DNA of 64,000 nt from Brevibacillus composti (lineage in GTDB: Bacteria; Bacillota; Bacilli; Brevibacillales; Brevibacillaceae). This document shows, one piece after another, positions 8,825 to 17,797 of this stretch; within the stretch, counting starts at the first letter, position 1; each line of letters begins with the position of its first letter. The stretch lies in the NCBI RefSeq assembly GCF_016406105.1, contig NZ_CP066308.1, forward strand, positions 1,003,501-1,067,500. The letters run 5' to 3'. A program made the translations under genes and the position numbers. The notes beneath the pieces are model-generated. The model did not search any database. It had not been told where the DNA came from and saw only the letters and a program-made list of their open reading frames with translations.

Positions 8825-8850
8825 AGCCCCTACTTTTCCAGGGGCTTCTC
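8825..8850 (-). terminator. Terminator of LCP gene
   Basis: On the minus strand AAGCCCCTGGAAAAGTAGGGGC forms a tight hairpin followed by TTTTTT, directly downstream of the LCP stop codon. Confidence 0.9.
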
Positions 8851-8860
8851 TCTCTTTTCG

Positions 8861-9862
8861 CTAGGAAGCCGACCGGGAGGAAGAGGCCGATGTCAGTCCC
8901 AGATGCTCCTTCAGGGACTGGCGGATCTCCTCCAGCGCCAGCTCATCCAGCTGATAATAGTAGATCTGGTCCAGCGTCATATTTCTTCCCTGCAGCTGCA
9001 GCTTCTCGATTGTCAGCTCGCGGCCTTTGGCAAATTGATAAAAAGCCTCCAGGTCTTGCAGCCGCAAATTCGTCTTCAGATTGTCGCCGAGCGCCTCCAG
9101 CAGGGCACCGTACTTGGGAACGGAGCCAATCGACAGGGCTTTGTGGAAAATGGCTTCGAGGACGAGCTGCTGGCGTTTTCCCCGCTCCATATCGCTGTCC
9201 ATTTTGCGCGTCCGGACCAAGGCCAGGGCCTCTTCGCCGTTCAGCGTCTGCAGCCCCTTTTTCAGCTTGATGGCGCGGGGTCTGTCCTTGCTGTCTTGCT
9301 CGGTGATGGCGATCGGGACATCTACCTCGACTCCGCCCAGGGCGTCCACGATTTGCATGAACGCCGTGAAATTTACCTTTACATAGTAATCCACCGGAAC
9401 GTCCAGCAGTCGCTCGACGGTCTCGACCGTGGCATCCACGCCGCCGAAGGCATGGGCGTGGTTGATCTTGTCTTTTTTCTTTTCCACGGGCACGTATACG
9501 TAGGAATCGCGCGGGATGCTGACCAGTTTGACGGAGTGCTCCTCGCCATTGAAGGTGGCCAGCAGCAGGGCATCCGTGCGCACGGCTTCCCCATACTGCT
9601 TCTGTCGCAGCTCGCTGTCATCCACGCCCATCAGCAAGACTGAAAAGCGCTCGGTATCGGGAGCGGGCTCCTCGGCCTTGGCGCGCATGGGCGAGACTTC
9701 TCCCCGCTGCAGCGGCTGATGCGCCTTTTCCTCCAAGAGGGTTGCTTTTCGATATAAATCAACCGCGTAGCCGGTCGAGACGAACAGCAGGATCAGAATG
9801 GGGATGAGCACGAAGACAAGGGGAAGCTTGCTTTTTCGTTTATGCTTTGGTTTGGTTTTCAT
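8861..9862 (-). CDS. LytR-CpsA-Psr (LCP) family cell-wall glycopolymer ligase
   Basis: 333 residues, AAGGTGGG ribosome site upstream. A basic N-terminus (MKTKPKHKRKSK) and one transmembrane helix (about residues 14-36) place the catalytic domain outside. LCP blocks: RFSVLLMGVDD, RTDALLLATFN, VSIPRDSYVYVP, KINHAHAFGG, and LVRTRKMDSDMERGKRQQ with the conserved arginines that hold the pyrophosphate lipid. Members transfer teichoic acid or other glycopolymers from undecaprenyl-phosphate to peptidoglycan. The C-terminal region is Ser-rich. A possible ECF sigma promoter lies 40-70 nt upstream, as is common for LCP genes. Confidence 0.93.
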   Translation of the reverse strand: MKTKPKHKRKSKLPLVFVLIPILILLFVSTGYAVDLYRKATLLEEKAHQPLQRGEVSPMRAKAEEPAPDTERFSVLLMGVDDSELRQKQYGEAVRTDALLLATFNGEEHSVKLVSIPRDSYVYVPVEKKKDKINHAHAFGGVDATVETVERLLDVPVDYYVKVNFTAFMQIVDALGGVEVDVPIAITEQDSKDRPRAIKLKKGLQTLNGEEALALVRTRKMDSDMERGKRQQLVLEAIFHKALSIGSVPKYGALLEALGDNLKTNLRLQDLEAFYQFAKGRELTIEKLQLQGRNMTLDQIYYYQLDELALEEIRQSLKEHLGLTSASSSRSAS

Positions 9863-9902
9863 CTAAGACCCACCTTGATCGTGATACTCTACATGGATTG
9901 TA

Positions 9903-9929
9903 GACGAAATTCGACAACAATTCGTTACA
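9903..9929 (-). promoter_or_regulatory. Candidate ECF-sigma promoter for the LCP gene
   Basis: On the minus strand TGTAAC (9929-9924) is separated by 17 nt from CGTC (9906-9903), close to the TGAAAC-N16/17-CGTC consensus of cell-envelope stress sigma factors such as SigM/SigX/SigW. The start codon follows 40 nt later. One -35 base deviates. Confidence 0.4.
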
Positions 9930-10115
9930 GGGGGGTAACAACGACGGAAGAATGTCGCAATTTTTTGGGAGTTTTTCGTTTCTTTTCTTGAAACATCCAG
10001 CAGGAAAAAGAGCGGAGAAGCATAACCAATAGAAGAGAGGAAATGGGCTAAAGGACCGAGGACACGCAGCTGGACAGGAACTTTCCAATCAATAATGATG
10101 AGGGAGTGTCGGACG

Positions 10116-11696
10116 ATGAGCACGAATGAACAGATGCAAGGTACCTTGACCTACATGCTGGAGCAAAGTTGCAAGCGCTTTCCTGAACGCAGTGCCCTGT
10201 ATTTCAAAGGACAGCAATGGGATTATCAGACGCTGGGGGCGATGGTAAGCAGATTCGCCGCCGGACTGCACAGTCTGGGAATTGAGCAGGGGGACCGGGT
10301 CGCGGTAATGCTGCCCAATTGCCCGCACTACGTCGCTGCTTACTACGGCATCCTGCAGCTGGGCGGAATCGTCGTCCAGGTGAATCCCATGTCTGTTCCC
10401 GCTGAGCTGGATTACTACCTCAGCGACTCGGGAGCCAAGGCCCTGATCGTGTTTGCCCCACTCCTGCCGGTCGTGGAAAAAGCAGCGGGTTCAAGCGGCC
10501 TCGCCGCGAGGATCGTCGTCGAGCTGCCGCCGACGGACACGCCGCTTCCGCCGGGTTACCTCCGCTTTGAAAATGTGCTCGCCCTCGCGGCTGACGCGCC
10601 CCAAGAGATGCCTGCTGTCTCTGTCTCACCGGACGATACTGCCGTCCTGCAGTATACGGGCGGCACGACTGGCCGCTCCAAAGGGGCGATGCTGACTCAT
10701 CGCAATCTTTACATCAATGCCCAGCAAGCGCATCTCATCATGGGCGGGGACTTGGAAAAGCCTGACCGCATCCTCACGGTGATCCCCTACTTTCATGTCT
10801 ATGGAATGACCGTCTGCATGAACCTGGCGATCTTCGGAGGTTCCCAGCAGATCATCTTGCCCCGTTTTGATCTGGAGGAGCTGCTGCAGACGATCAAGGA
10901 TACCGGACCGACCATCTTCCCGGGCGTGCCGACGATGTACGTGGCCGTGAATTCCCATCCCAAGGCGGAAGAGTACGGCATTTCCTCCATCCGCCTGTGC
11001 GCCAGCGGTTCCGCCCCTCTGCCTGTCGAAGTGATCAAAGGGTTTGAAGCGAAGACGAAGGGCATGATTCTGGAGGGCTTTGGATTGACAGAGGCATCCC
11101 CGGTTACGCACTTCAACCCGATGGATAAGCGAAAAGCCGGCTCGATCGGCACGGCGATTCCGTTTACCGAATCGAAAATCGTCAGCCTCCAGGACGGCGA
11201 GACGGTGCTCGGCCCGAATGAGGCTGGAGAGCTGGTGGTACGCGGACCGCAGGTGATGAAGGGCTACTGGGGGATGCCGGAAGAGACGGCCGCGACGCTA
11301 AAGGACGGCTGGCTCTACACGGGAGACATCGCCTACCGGGACGAAGAGGGATACTACTACATCATCGACCGGAAAAAGGACCTGATCATCGCGGGCGGCT
11401 TCAATATTTATCCGCGCGAGGTGGAGGAGGTCCTCTACCAGCATCCCGCTGTGCAGGAGGCGGTCGTGATCGGCGTGCCAGATGAGTACCGGGGAGAGAC
11501 GGTCAAAGCATTCGTGGTACGCAAAAAAGAGGCGGCGCTGACAGAAGAAGAGCTAACCGTTTTTTGCCGCGAAAATCTGGCCGCCTACAAAGTGCCGCAA
11601 ATCATCGAATTCCGCGAATCGCTGCCGAAGACAGCCGTAGGCAAAATTTTGCGGCGGACGCTGCGCGAAGAGGAAAAGGGAGCAAGCACGACGTAG
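10116..11696 (+). CDS. Long-chain fatty acid--CoA ligase (AMP-forming)
   Basis: 526 residues from ATG 10116 (MSTNEQMQGTLTYMLEQ), with GAGGGA about 10 nt upstream; an in-frame ATG at 10095 is less well placed. Adenylation signature YTGGTTGRSKGAMLTHRN near residue 175, YFHVYGMT, GFGLTEASPV near residue 320, GWLYTGDIAYRDEEGYYYI with hinge RKKDLIIAGGFNIYPREVEE, and catalytic KTAVGKILRR at the C-terminus. It activates fatty acid to acyl-AMP and then acyl-CoA for beta-oxidation or lipid synthesis. It stands alone between two terminators or promoters, so chain-length preference is not inferred. Confidence 0.93.
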   Translation: MSTNEQMQGTLTYMLEQSCKRFPERSALYFKGQQWDYQTLGAMVSRFAAGLHSLGIEQGDRVAVMLPNCPHYVAAYYGILQLGGIVVQVNPMSVPAELDYYLSDSGAKALIVFAPLLPVVEKAAGSSGLAARIVVELPPTDTPLPPGYLRFENVLALAADAPQEMPAVSVSPDDTAVLQYTGGTTGRSKGAMLTHRNLYINAQQAHLIMGGDLEKPDRILTVIPYFHVYGMTVCMNLAIFGGSQQIILPRFDLEELLQTIKDTGPTIFPGVPTMYVAVNSHPKAEEYGISSIRLCASGSAPLPVEVIKGFEAKTKGMILEGFGLTEASPVTHFNPMDKRKAGSIGTAIPFTESKIVSLQDGETVLGPNEAGELVVRGPQVMKGYWGMPEETAATLKDGWLYTGDIAYRDEEGYYYIIDRKKDLIIAGGFNIYPREVEEVLYQHPAVQEAVVIGVPDEYRGETVKAFVVRKKEAALTEEELTVFCRENLAAYKVPQIIEFRESLPKTAVGKILRRTLREEEKGASTT

Positions 11697-11725
11697 ACGA
11701 TTGTTTTTCCATCCGACACACTCAC

Positions 11726-11754
11726 AGCCGCTCGGGCAACCGGGCGGCTTTTTT
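11726..11754 (+). terminator. Terminator of acyl-CoA ligase gene
   Basis: AGCCGCTCGGGCAACCGGGC pairs back on itself to GGCT and is followed by TTTTTT. Confidence 0.85.
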
Positions 11755-11760
11755 GACAGA

Positions 11761-11854
11761 CGGAAAATTTAGAGATGGTTTACATTACACCTACACCGTA
11801 AAAAACATCGATGGTCAATATAAAGTGCTGGAACTCCCCCCCTATTTATCTTAA
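11761..11854 (+). pseudogene. Possible C-terminal gene remnant
   Basis: Just after the terminator the frame reads DGLHYTYTVKNIDGQYKVLE and ends LPPYLS stop. It looks like the tail of a small beta-strand protein without start or ribosome site. The remaining ~170 nt before the subtilisin gene hold only AT-rich promoter-like sequence and short palindromes. Confidence 0.25.
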
Positions 11855-12023
11855 ATCTCCATGAAGAGATGTATCATCGATTCGTCATGCTTCGACATGA
11901 TGGTAGTTCGATTCGCCCGACACCTGTCTATATTTGCGATAAATCCTTTTTATATATAGAAAGGATTTAATTGCAAGAAAATGGAATAGTTTACCTATTC
12001 CGAGACGGAAAGGGGTTTTGTAT

Positions 12024-13481
12024 TTGAAACGGAAAATGGCATTCTCTGTTTTGAGTGCGCTGCTGACGGCTAGTCTTTTTGTCGGTGCGGGTGGCCAGGT
12101 TGTGGCCAAGAGTACTTCCACTTCGTATCTGGTCGCATTTAAAAACAATCTTCCCTCCGATTATGAAGCGTTGATCGAAGAGGCAGGCGGTGAAGTCGTT
12201 CGTGCATTGCCAGAGATTGGCGGTCTTGAAATCGAGTCGAGAGACCGGAACTTTTTGGAAAACCTGAAGGGCATTCGTGGCATTCAGGCAGCGAATAGGC
12301 AGTTCACCCATCAGCTGGACTACAAAAAAATCGACCGATCTGCAGCGGATGGACAGCCGGTCACGGATATACCGCAACCGGAGGATATCGACAGTTATTG
12401 GGAGTACCAGTGGGATATCAAGCGCGTCACGAATGATGGAAAATCCTATGATATCGAAACAGGAGGCACCAGTCGGAAACATAAAGCAGTAGTAGGCGTA
12501 ATCGATTCCGGTATTGATCCCGATCATCCCGACTTGAAGGACAACCTGCTCGGCGGCATGAACTTCATACCAGCCGGCATCGATTCGAGTGAGACGGGCG
12601 ATCCGGACGATATTACAGACCGTGACGGACATGGCACACACGTAGCCGGTTCGATAGCGGGCAACGGCAAGATCAAAGGAGTAGGGCCAAATTTGGGGCT
12701 TCGGGTGTACCGCGTGTTCCCGGCGAACCAAGGTGCTCCCACCTCCTGGATCGCTGACGCCATTATCCAGGCAGCCGACGATGGCGTGGATGTGATCAAT
12801 ATGTCTCTTGGCGGCTTCGATGCCATCTCACGTTACTCTTATCAGGGAGAGGGCTCTTACTCTGACGTAGCCGACGTGCTGATCTGGAAACGGGCGATCG
12901 ACTATGCTGTTGGCAAAGGCGTAACGGTCGTAGTGGCGGCAGGCAATGAATCGTTGAATCTGAACAATCCGACGGAAATTACCGCCTACATGAACGAGGT
13001 ATATGGCCCAGATGGCTTTGAATTCAAGGGCGCTTCTAGGGAGGTTCCTGGACAAATTCCAGGCGTCATTACCGTCTCCTCTTCCAACCAGTGGTCGGAT
13101 GATGAGCTTGCGTTCTACTCCAACTACGGCGCTCGCTCGATCGACGTGGCCGCTCCCGGCGGGGACAACGGCCCGGTCTACGCGGAGACTGGCGATTTGG
13201 ACCAAAGAGACTTCCGCTACCGCACGCTCAGCACTTGGCCTACCTATCTGGAGCCGTACTTTACCTCCAATCTGCACGACTACGCGCTGCTTCACGGAAC
13301 CTCTATGGCTGCTCCTAAAGTTGCGGGGATTGCCGGTGTGATCAAAGCAGCCAACCCCGATCTGACCCCGGCACAGTTGACCAATTTGATCAAGAAAACG
13401 GCAATTGACATGGGCAAGAGGGGAACCGATCAGTACTTCGGAGCTGGCGAGGCCAACGCATATCGTGCTTTAAACGATTAG
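12024..13481 (+). CDS. Secreted subtilisin-type (S8) serine protease
   Basis: 485 residues. The TTG at 12024 is chosen because GGAAAGGGG (12007-12015) then sits 8 nt upstream; the TTG at 12018 is too close. A signal peptide (MKRKMAFSVLSALLTASLF, cleavage near VVAKS) is followed by an I9-like propeptide (about residues 35-100, TSYLVAFKNNLPSDYEAL). The catalytic triad is intact: Asp161 in VIDSGIDPDHPDL, His203 in DGHGTHVAGS, Ser427 in HGTSMAAPKVAG. Oxyanion Asn is in AAGNES. An insertion between the Asn and Ser blocks makes the domain longer than subtilisin BPN'. It is exported and presumably self-processed. Confidence 0.94.
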   Translation: MKRKMAFSVLSALLTASLFVGAGGQVVAKSTSTSYLVAFKNNLPSDYEALIEEAGGEVVRALPEIGGLEIESRDRNFLENLKGIRGIQAANRQFTHQLDYKKIDRSAADGQPVTDIPQPEDIDSYWEYQWDIKRVTNDGKSYDIETGGTSRKHKAVVGVIDSGIDPDHPDLKDNLLGGMNFIPAGIDSSETGDPDDITDRDGHGTHVAGSIAGNGKIKGVGPNLGLRVYRVFPANQGAPTSWIADAIIQAADDGVDVINMSLGGFDAISRYSYQGEGSYSDVADVLIWKRAIDYAVGKGVTVVVAAGNESLNLNNPTEITAYMNEVYGPDGFEFKGASREVPGQIPGVITVSSSNQWSDDELAFYSNYGARSIDVAAPGGDNGPVYAETGDLDQRDFRYRTLSTWPTYLEPYFTSNLHDYALLHGTSMAAPKVAGIAGVIKAANPDLTPAQLTNLIKKTAIDMGKRGTDQYFGAGEANAYRALND

Positions 13482-13514
13482 TTTTAAGTTAGTCAAAGCT
13501 ACGAAAAACAAATG

Positions 13515-13540
13515 AAGAGGCGGGAGACCGCCTCTTTTTC
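13515..13540 (+). terminator. Terminator of subtilisin gene
   Basis: AGAGGCGGGAGACCGCCTCT hairpin followed by TTTT, 33 nt after the stop codon. Confidence 0.88.
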
Positions 13541-13584
13541 ACGTTTTCAGGTTTTTTAAATTTGCGAAAACGGTGCCGTAGTGG

Positions 13585-13781
13585 GAAGAAGCCTGTTTCC
13601 CTGCTTAGCTCCGGGTTCCGCCTCCAGGGATGCATGTTCTATCCGCTCCGGAGCGATTCGCGGGGGAGACGCAAAAGGTGTCTAGCTCCGAGGTCATCCC
13701 ACATTGCGCTCCTGGATCCCGCGAATCGCCCCTCCGCTGGGTATGTCTCCACAGTCGCACCACAGGAAAACAGGCTTCTTC
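13585..13781. repeat. 197-bp palindromic element, subtype A (copy A2)
   Basis: Left arm 13585-13604, right arm 13762-13781 with two mismatches. Inner stem and apical core are as in the other A copies. Confidence 0.9.
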
Positions 13782-13902
13782 GCGAGACCGTTACAGTTTT
13801 GTGGGTGGAAGCTTTGATGCAAAACTTTCTCCCTGAACAATCAAGGGGGTTATCTTCAATAACATATCCATCAAACAACGAGTAGAAGCACAAAGGCTCG
13901 CA

Positions 13903-14099
13903 GAAGAATCATGCTCCCCTGCGAGCGACTGTGGAGCCCCCGCCCAGCGGAATAGCGGCCCACGGGAGAAAGGGGCGCAACGTGGGATGACCTCGAAGCG
14001 GCACTCCTTTTGCGAACCCCCGTGGGCCGCTATGGAGCGGACAGTCCCCGCATCCATGCAGGGCGTAACCCGGAGCGCAGCAGGGGAGCATGATTCTTC
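13903..14099. repeat. 197-bp palindromic element, subtype B (copy B1), inverted relative to A
   Basis: Perfect 20-bp arms GAAGAATCATGCTCCCCTGC (13903-13922) and the complement (14080-14099). Inner stem ATAGCGGCCCACGGG with CCCGTGGGCCGCTAT. Its reverse complement aligns with subtype A along the whole length, with the same total of 197 nt. Confidence 0.9.
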
Positions 14100-14234
14100 A
14101 CATGGTAGCCACGTCCCTCGGGCTTTTTTATCGGCTTCCTATGAGTTGGCGGGAAACGAGCAGACGGGGACACTCCGAAAGGAAAAAAAGACCAAATCGT
14201 ATCTGTTTGTTCGTTAGAAAAGTTGCCGTAGTGA

Positions 14235-14431
14235 GAAGAAGCCTGTTTCCCTGCTTAGCTCCGGGCTACGCCTCCAGGGATGCGAGTTCTGTCCGCTCCG
14301 GTTCGATTCGCGGGGGAGACGCAAAAGGTGTCTAGCTCCGAGGTCATCCCACATTGCGCTCCTGGATCCCGCGAATCGCCCCTCCGCTGGGCAGGGCTCC
14401 ACAGTCGCACCGCAGGAAAACAGGCTTCTTC
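14235..14431. repeat. 197-bp palindromic element, subtype A (copy A3)
   Basis: Arms 14235-14254 and 14412-14431, one mismatch. The inner stem around CGATTCGCGGG and CCCGCGAATCG is perfect. Confidence 0.9.
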
Positions 14432-14553
14432 GCGAGACCGTTACAGTTTTGTGGGTGGAAGCTACGCTGCAGAACTTTCTTTACTGAACAATCAAGGGGG
14501 TTATCTTCAATAACATATCCATCAAACAACGAGTAGAAGCACAAAGGCTCGCA

Positions 14554-14750
14554 GAAGAATCATGCTCCCCTGCGAGCGACTGTGGAGCCCCCACCTAGCG
14601 GAATAGCGGCCCGCGGGAGAAAGGGTCGCAACGTGGGATGACCCCGAAGCGGCACTCCTTTTGCGAACCCCCGTGGGCCGCTATGGAGCGGACAGTCCGG
14701 GCATCCATGCAGGGCGTAACCCGGAGCGCAGCAGGGGAGCATGATTCTTC
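14554..14750. repeat. 197-bp palindromic element, subtype B (copy B2)
   Basis: Perfect arms 14554-14573 and 14731-14750. The inner stem differs from B1 by one A-to-G change that keeps a G:U pair. Confidence 0.9.
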
Positions 14751-14885
14751 ACATGGTAGCCACGTCCCTCGGGCTTTTTTATCGGCTTCCTATGAGTTGG
14801 CGGGAAACGAGCAGACGGGGACACTCCGAAAGGAAAAAAAGACCAAATCGTATCTGTTTGTTCGTTAGAAAAGTTGCCGTAGTGA

Positions 14886-15081
14886 GAAGAAGCCTGTTTC
14901 CCTGCTTAGCTCCGGGCTACGCCTCCAGGGATGCGAGTTCTGTCCGCTCCGGTTCGATTCGCGGGGAGACGCAAAAGGTGTCTAGCTCCGAGGTCATCCC
15001 ACGTTACGCTCCTGGATCCCGCGAATCGCCCCTCCGCTGGGCAGGGCTCCACAGTCGCACCGCAGGGAAACAGGCTTCTTC
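14886..15081. repeat. 196-bp palindromic element, subtype A (copy A4)
   Basis: Perfect 20-bp arms at 14886-14905 and 15062-15081. It is one base shorter than its siblings because a G is lost in the GGGGG run of the inner region. Confidence 0.9.
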
Positions 15082-15205
15082 GCGAGACCGTTGCCATTTC
15101 TGTTGGTGGAAGCTACGCTGCAGAACTTTCTTTACTGAACGATCAATGGCGTATCTTTCGATCATTTTTCCATCTAAAAAGCGGGGAGAAGCACAAAGGC
15201 TCGCA

Positions 15206-15402
15206 GAAGAATCATGCTCCCCTGCGAGCGACTGTGGAGCCCCCGCCCAGCGGAATAGCGGCCCACGGGAGAAAGGGGCGCAACGTGGGATGACCTCGAA
15301 GCGGCACTCCTTTTGCGAACCCCCGTGGGCCGCTATGGAGTGGACAGTCCGGGCATCCGTGCAGGGCGTAACCCGGAGCGCAGCAGGGGAGCATGATTCT
15401 TC
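15206..15402. repeat. 197-bp palindromic element, subtype B (copy B3)
   Basis: Perfect arms 15206-15225 and 15383-15402. The right half is followed by two further 96-nt tandem copies. Confidence 0.9.
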
Positions 15403-15594
15403 ACCCGGCAGCTACGTTCCTCGCGCCGCTATGGAGCGGACAGTCCGGGCATCCGTGCAGGGCGTAACCCGGAGCACAGCAGGGGAGCATGATTCTTCAC
15501 ATGGTAGCCACGTCCCTCGGGCCGCTATGGAGTGGACAGTCCGGGCATCCATGCAGGGCGTAACCCGGAGCGCAGCAGGGGAGCATGATTCTTC
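15329..15594. repeat. 96-nt tandem triplication of the subtype B right half
   Basis: GCCGCTATGG begins at 15329, 15425 and 15521, and each unit ends in GAGCATGATTCTTC (15402, 15498, 15594). Only the first belongs to a complete palindrome; the other two lack a left arm. Confidence 0.88.
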
Positions 15595-15799
15595 ACCCGG
15601 CAGTCACGTTCTCTGGGCCGCAATTCTTCTCGCTGCAGCCTCACACATGGAGCAGGATGAACTTTTCTTGCTCGAGAAGTGCAGGACTTCCGTACCGTTC
15701 TTAGCATCTGAATTTCCATAACGGGAATAAACGGATACCCGTCCTAGTAAGCATGTAATATATTTCTGAAAATTTGAAATACGAAAGGAGCGATTACAG

Positions 15800-17644
15800 T
15801 TGAAACATTGGGTTCCCGGACTTCTGGTCACCATTCTCTTGTCGCAGGCAGGACTGGTTTCGGCTGCTTCTCCTGCCGGGCAGGTGCCCTTTTTGACGCG
15901 GCCCTTTATCCCGGCACAGGCAGCCTTCGAGGTGGATCAGTTCGCCTATCCAGAGACCAAGCCGAAAAAGGCAGGCACTTTCGACATTCAGCATTATCCG
16001 CTTTACGATGAGGTGTTGTATTGGCTGGAGACGTGGGCGAAACAATACCCCGGCCTGGTCGAGCTGTACTCCGCCGGGAAGTCGCTCGAAGGCAGGGATA
16101 TCTGGCAAATCACGATCACCAATAAAAAGACCGGTGCTGCGACTGACAAGCCGGCCATGTGGGTGGGGGCGAACCGGCATTCCGGCGAGGTGACGACACG
16201 CGTAGCCGCTCTTCATTTTGCGAATGAGCTCCTGTCCAAGTACGGCAAAGATCCGGAGATTACCCACCTGCTGGATACGCGCACCTTTTACGTCAGACCG
16301 GTAGAGAACCCGGACGGCTCGGAGCTGTACCTGAACACGATTCAAACGAACCGCTCAACCAATCGGCCAGTAGACAATGACGGCGACGGCGTCATGGACG
16401 AAGACATCCTCGAGGATCTGGACGGCGACGGGTATTCCCGGCAGATGCGGAAATATGTCGGGAGGGGCCAAGGCGATTACACAAAAGATCCGGCAGACCC
16501 GTCCGGACGATTGATGAAACAGGTAGGCCAGGGCAAAGGCGATTATCTGGTTTTGCCCGAGGGAATTGACAATGACGGGGACGGCAAATACAACGAGGAC
16601 GGCATCGGCGGCCTGGATTTGCACCGCAATTATCCGGAAAACTGGCGGCCGATGGCGGAAAATACAGGCAGGGGCTGGACTCAGGGCGGAGCGGGCGAAT
16701 ACCCGTTATCCGAGCCGGAGATGCGCTCGGTCGTCCTGTTCCTGCTGGAGAATCCCCATATCTCCGTCGTGGAGACGATGGATACGACAGTGCCGATGCA
16801 TCTGCGTCCGCCATCCACGAGCAAGAGCGAGGAATCAATGATTCCCGAAGACCTGGCATATTATAAGCATTTCGACAAAAGAGGGCAGGAGCTGACCGGT
16901 TATCCGTGGGCGGGCGACGTCTACTACGACTACAACACACGCCGGGGCGGCACCGAAGGGAATCCGCTCTTTGGCCATTCGCCGGACTGGGGCTATTTCC
17001 AATACGGGACGATCTGGTACGGCGACGAGCTTTGGGGGAAACAGGAGTACGTCAAAGACTACAACAAGGACGGAAGCGTGGACGAGTTGGATCAGCTCTG
17101 GATGAACGACCATATGCCTGAAGTAAAGGGCAAGCTGTTCCAAAACTGGACTCCCGTCGAACATCCGCAGCTGGGAAGAGTGGAGGTAGGCGGATGGAAC
17201 CCCAAGTTCTGGAACCAGAATGCGCCTGCCGGCAGCATGCTGAAAACGGCCGTGGAAAAACAAAGCGCGTTTAACCTGGAGCTGGCCAAATCCCTGCCGC
17301 TCTTGACCATCAAGGGCAGCGAGGTGAAAAAGAATCCAGACGGCACCTCCACCGTAAGTGTCACGGTGTCCAACGAAGGCTTTTTGCCGGATGCCTTGAA
17401 GCAGGCGTGGCTGGTGAAAGTGGTCCGCAAAGGGACAGCAAGCATCCAACTGGAGGACGGACTGACGCTGGCGGATGAAGCAGCGGGGCAAACGCAGGAT
17501 GCCGGTTTCTTCGGCGGGGCGCTGGAGGATGGCGAGGAGCGGACGAAGACCTTCTCCTGGACGGTCAAAGGAAAAGGAAAGGCGCAGGTGACGATCCGGT
17601 CCACCCGGGGCGGGACGGTAAGTGTGACGGTGCCGATTCCCTAA
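15800..17644 (+). CDS. Secreted M14-family zinc carboxypeptidase
   Basis: 614 residues, TTG start with AAAGGAG about 9 nt upstream. Signal peptide is about residues 1-23 (MKHWVPGLLVTILLSQAGLV SAA). Zinc ligands are His127 and Glu130 in GANRHSGEVTT and His275 in GLDLHRNYPENW. Two Asp-rich loops, DNDGDGVMDEDILEDLDGDG (about 193-212) and DNDGDGKYNEDG, look like calcium-binding insertions between the zinc sites. The catalytic glutamate is not assigned with confidence. The C-terminal ~120 residues form a beta-sandwich-like extension. It likely works with the nearby secreted subtilisin in extracellular protein use. Confidence 0.88.
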   Translation: MKHWVPGLLVTILLSQAGLVSAASPAGQVPFLTRPFIPAQAAFEVDQFAYPETKPKKAGTFDIQHYPLYDEVLYWLETWAKQYPGLVELYSAGKSLEGRDIWQITITNKKTGAATDKPAMWVGANRHSGEVTTRVAALHFANELLSKYGKDPEITHLLDTRTFYVRPVENPDGSELYLNTIQTNRSTNRPVDNDGDGVMDEDILEDLDGDGYSRQMRKYVGRGQGDYTKDPADPSGRLMKQVGQGKGDYLVLPEGIDNDGDGKYNEDGIGGLDLHRNYPENWRPMAENTGRGWTQGGAGEYPLSEPEMRSVVLFLLENPHISVVETMDTTVPMHLRPPSTSKSEESMIPEDLAYYKHFDKRGQELTGYPWAGDVYYDYNTRRGGTEGNPLFGHSPDWGYFQYGTIWYGDELWGKQEYVKDYNKDGSVDELDQLWMNDHMPEVKGKLFQNWTPVEHPQLGRVEVGGWNPKFWNQNAPAGSMLKTAVEKQSAFNLELAKSLPLLTIKGSEVKKNPDGTSTVSVTVSNEGFLPDALKQAWLVKVVRKGTASIQLEDGLTLADEAAGQTQDAGFFGGALEDGEERTKTFSWTVKGKGKAQVTIRSTRGGTVSVTVPIP

Positions 17645-17797
17645 AGGAATGGCTCCAGGTTCAAACAATTGTCGCAACTCAGGCAGAGACTCCACACGTC
17701 TAAATCCGTGAAGGGACGAGATGAGGTTTTGTCAGACCGGATCACGTGAGGAGGATGCCTTATTCGCAGAATACCCGCCCGTAAGCGAAGCCATCGA

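Larger units (their letters stand above)
13560..15636. repeat. Tandem amplified repeat array (about 651-bp unit, ~3 copies)
   Basis: The order subtype A, 121-nt linker, subtype B, 135-nt linker repeats three times. Left arms of A fall at 13585, 14235 and 14886, and of B at 13903, 14554 and 15206, giving a period of 650-652 nt. The linkers are nearly identical between units. The right end carries two extra 96-nt copies of the B right half. Long frames in this array (for example the one spanning 14741-15721) change content with each indel, have no ribosome sites and match no family, so I treat the whole 2 kb as noncoding. Confidence 0.9.

Noticed and set aside
13560..15600. Array considered as a CRISPR locus
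   Set aside because: Repeats are 197 nt palindromes with conserved linkers, not 25-40 nt repeats with unique spacers, and no cas gene is present.
14741..15721. 326-codon open frame across the repeat array
   Set aside because: No ribosome site, composition follows the palindromic repeats, its counterparts in the sibling 651-bp units end early because of single-base differences, and it resembles no protein family.
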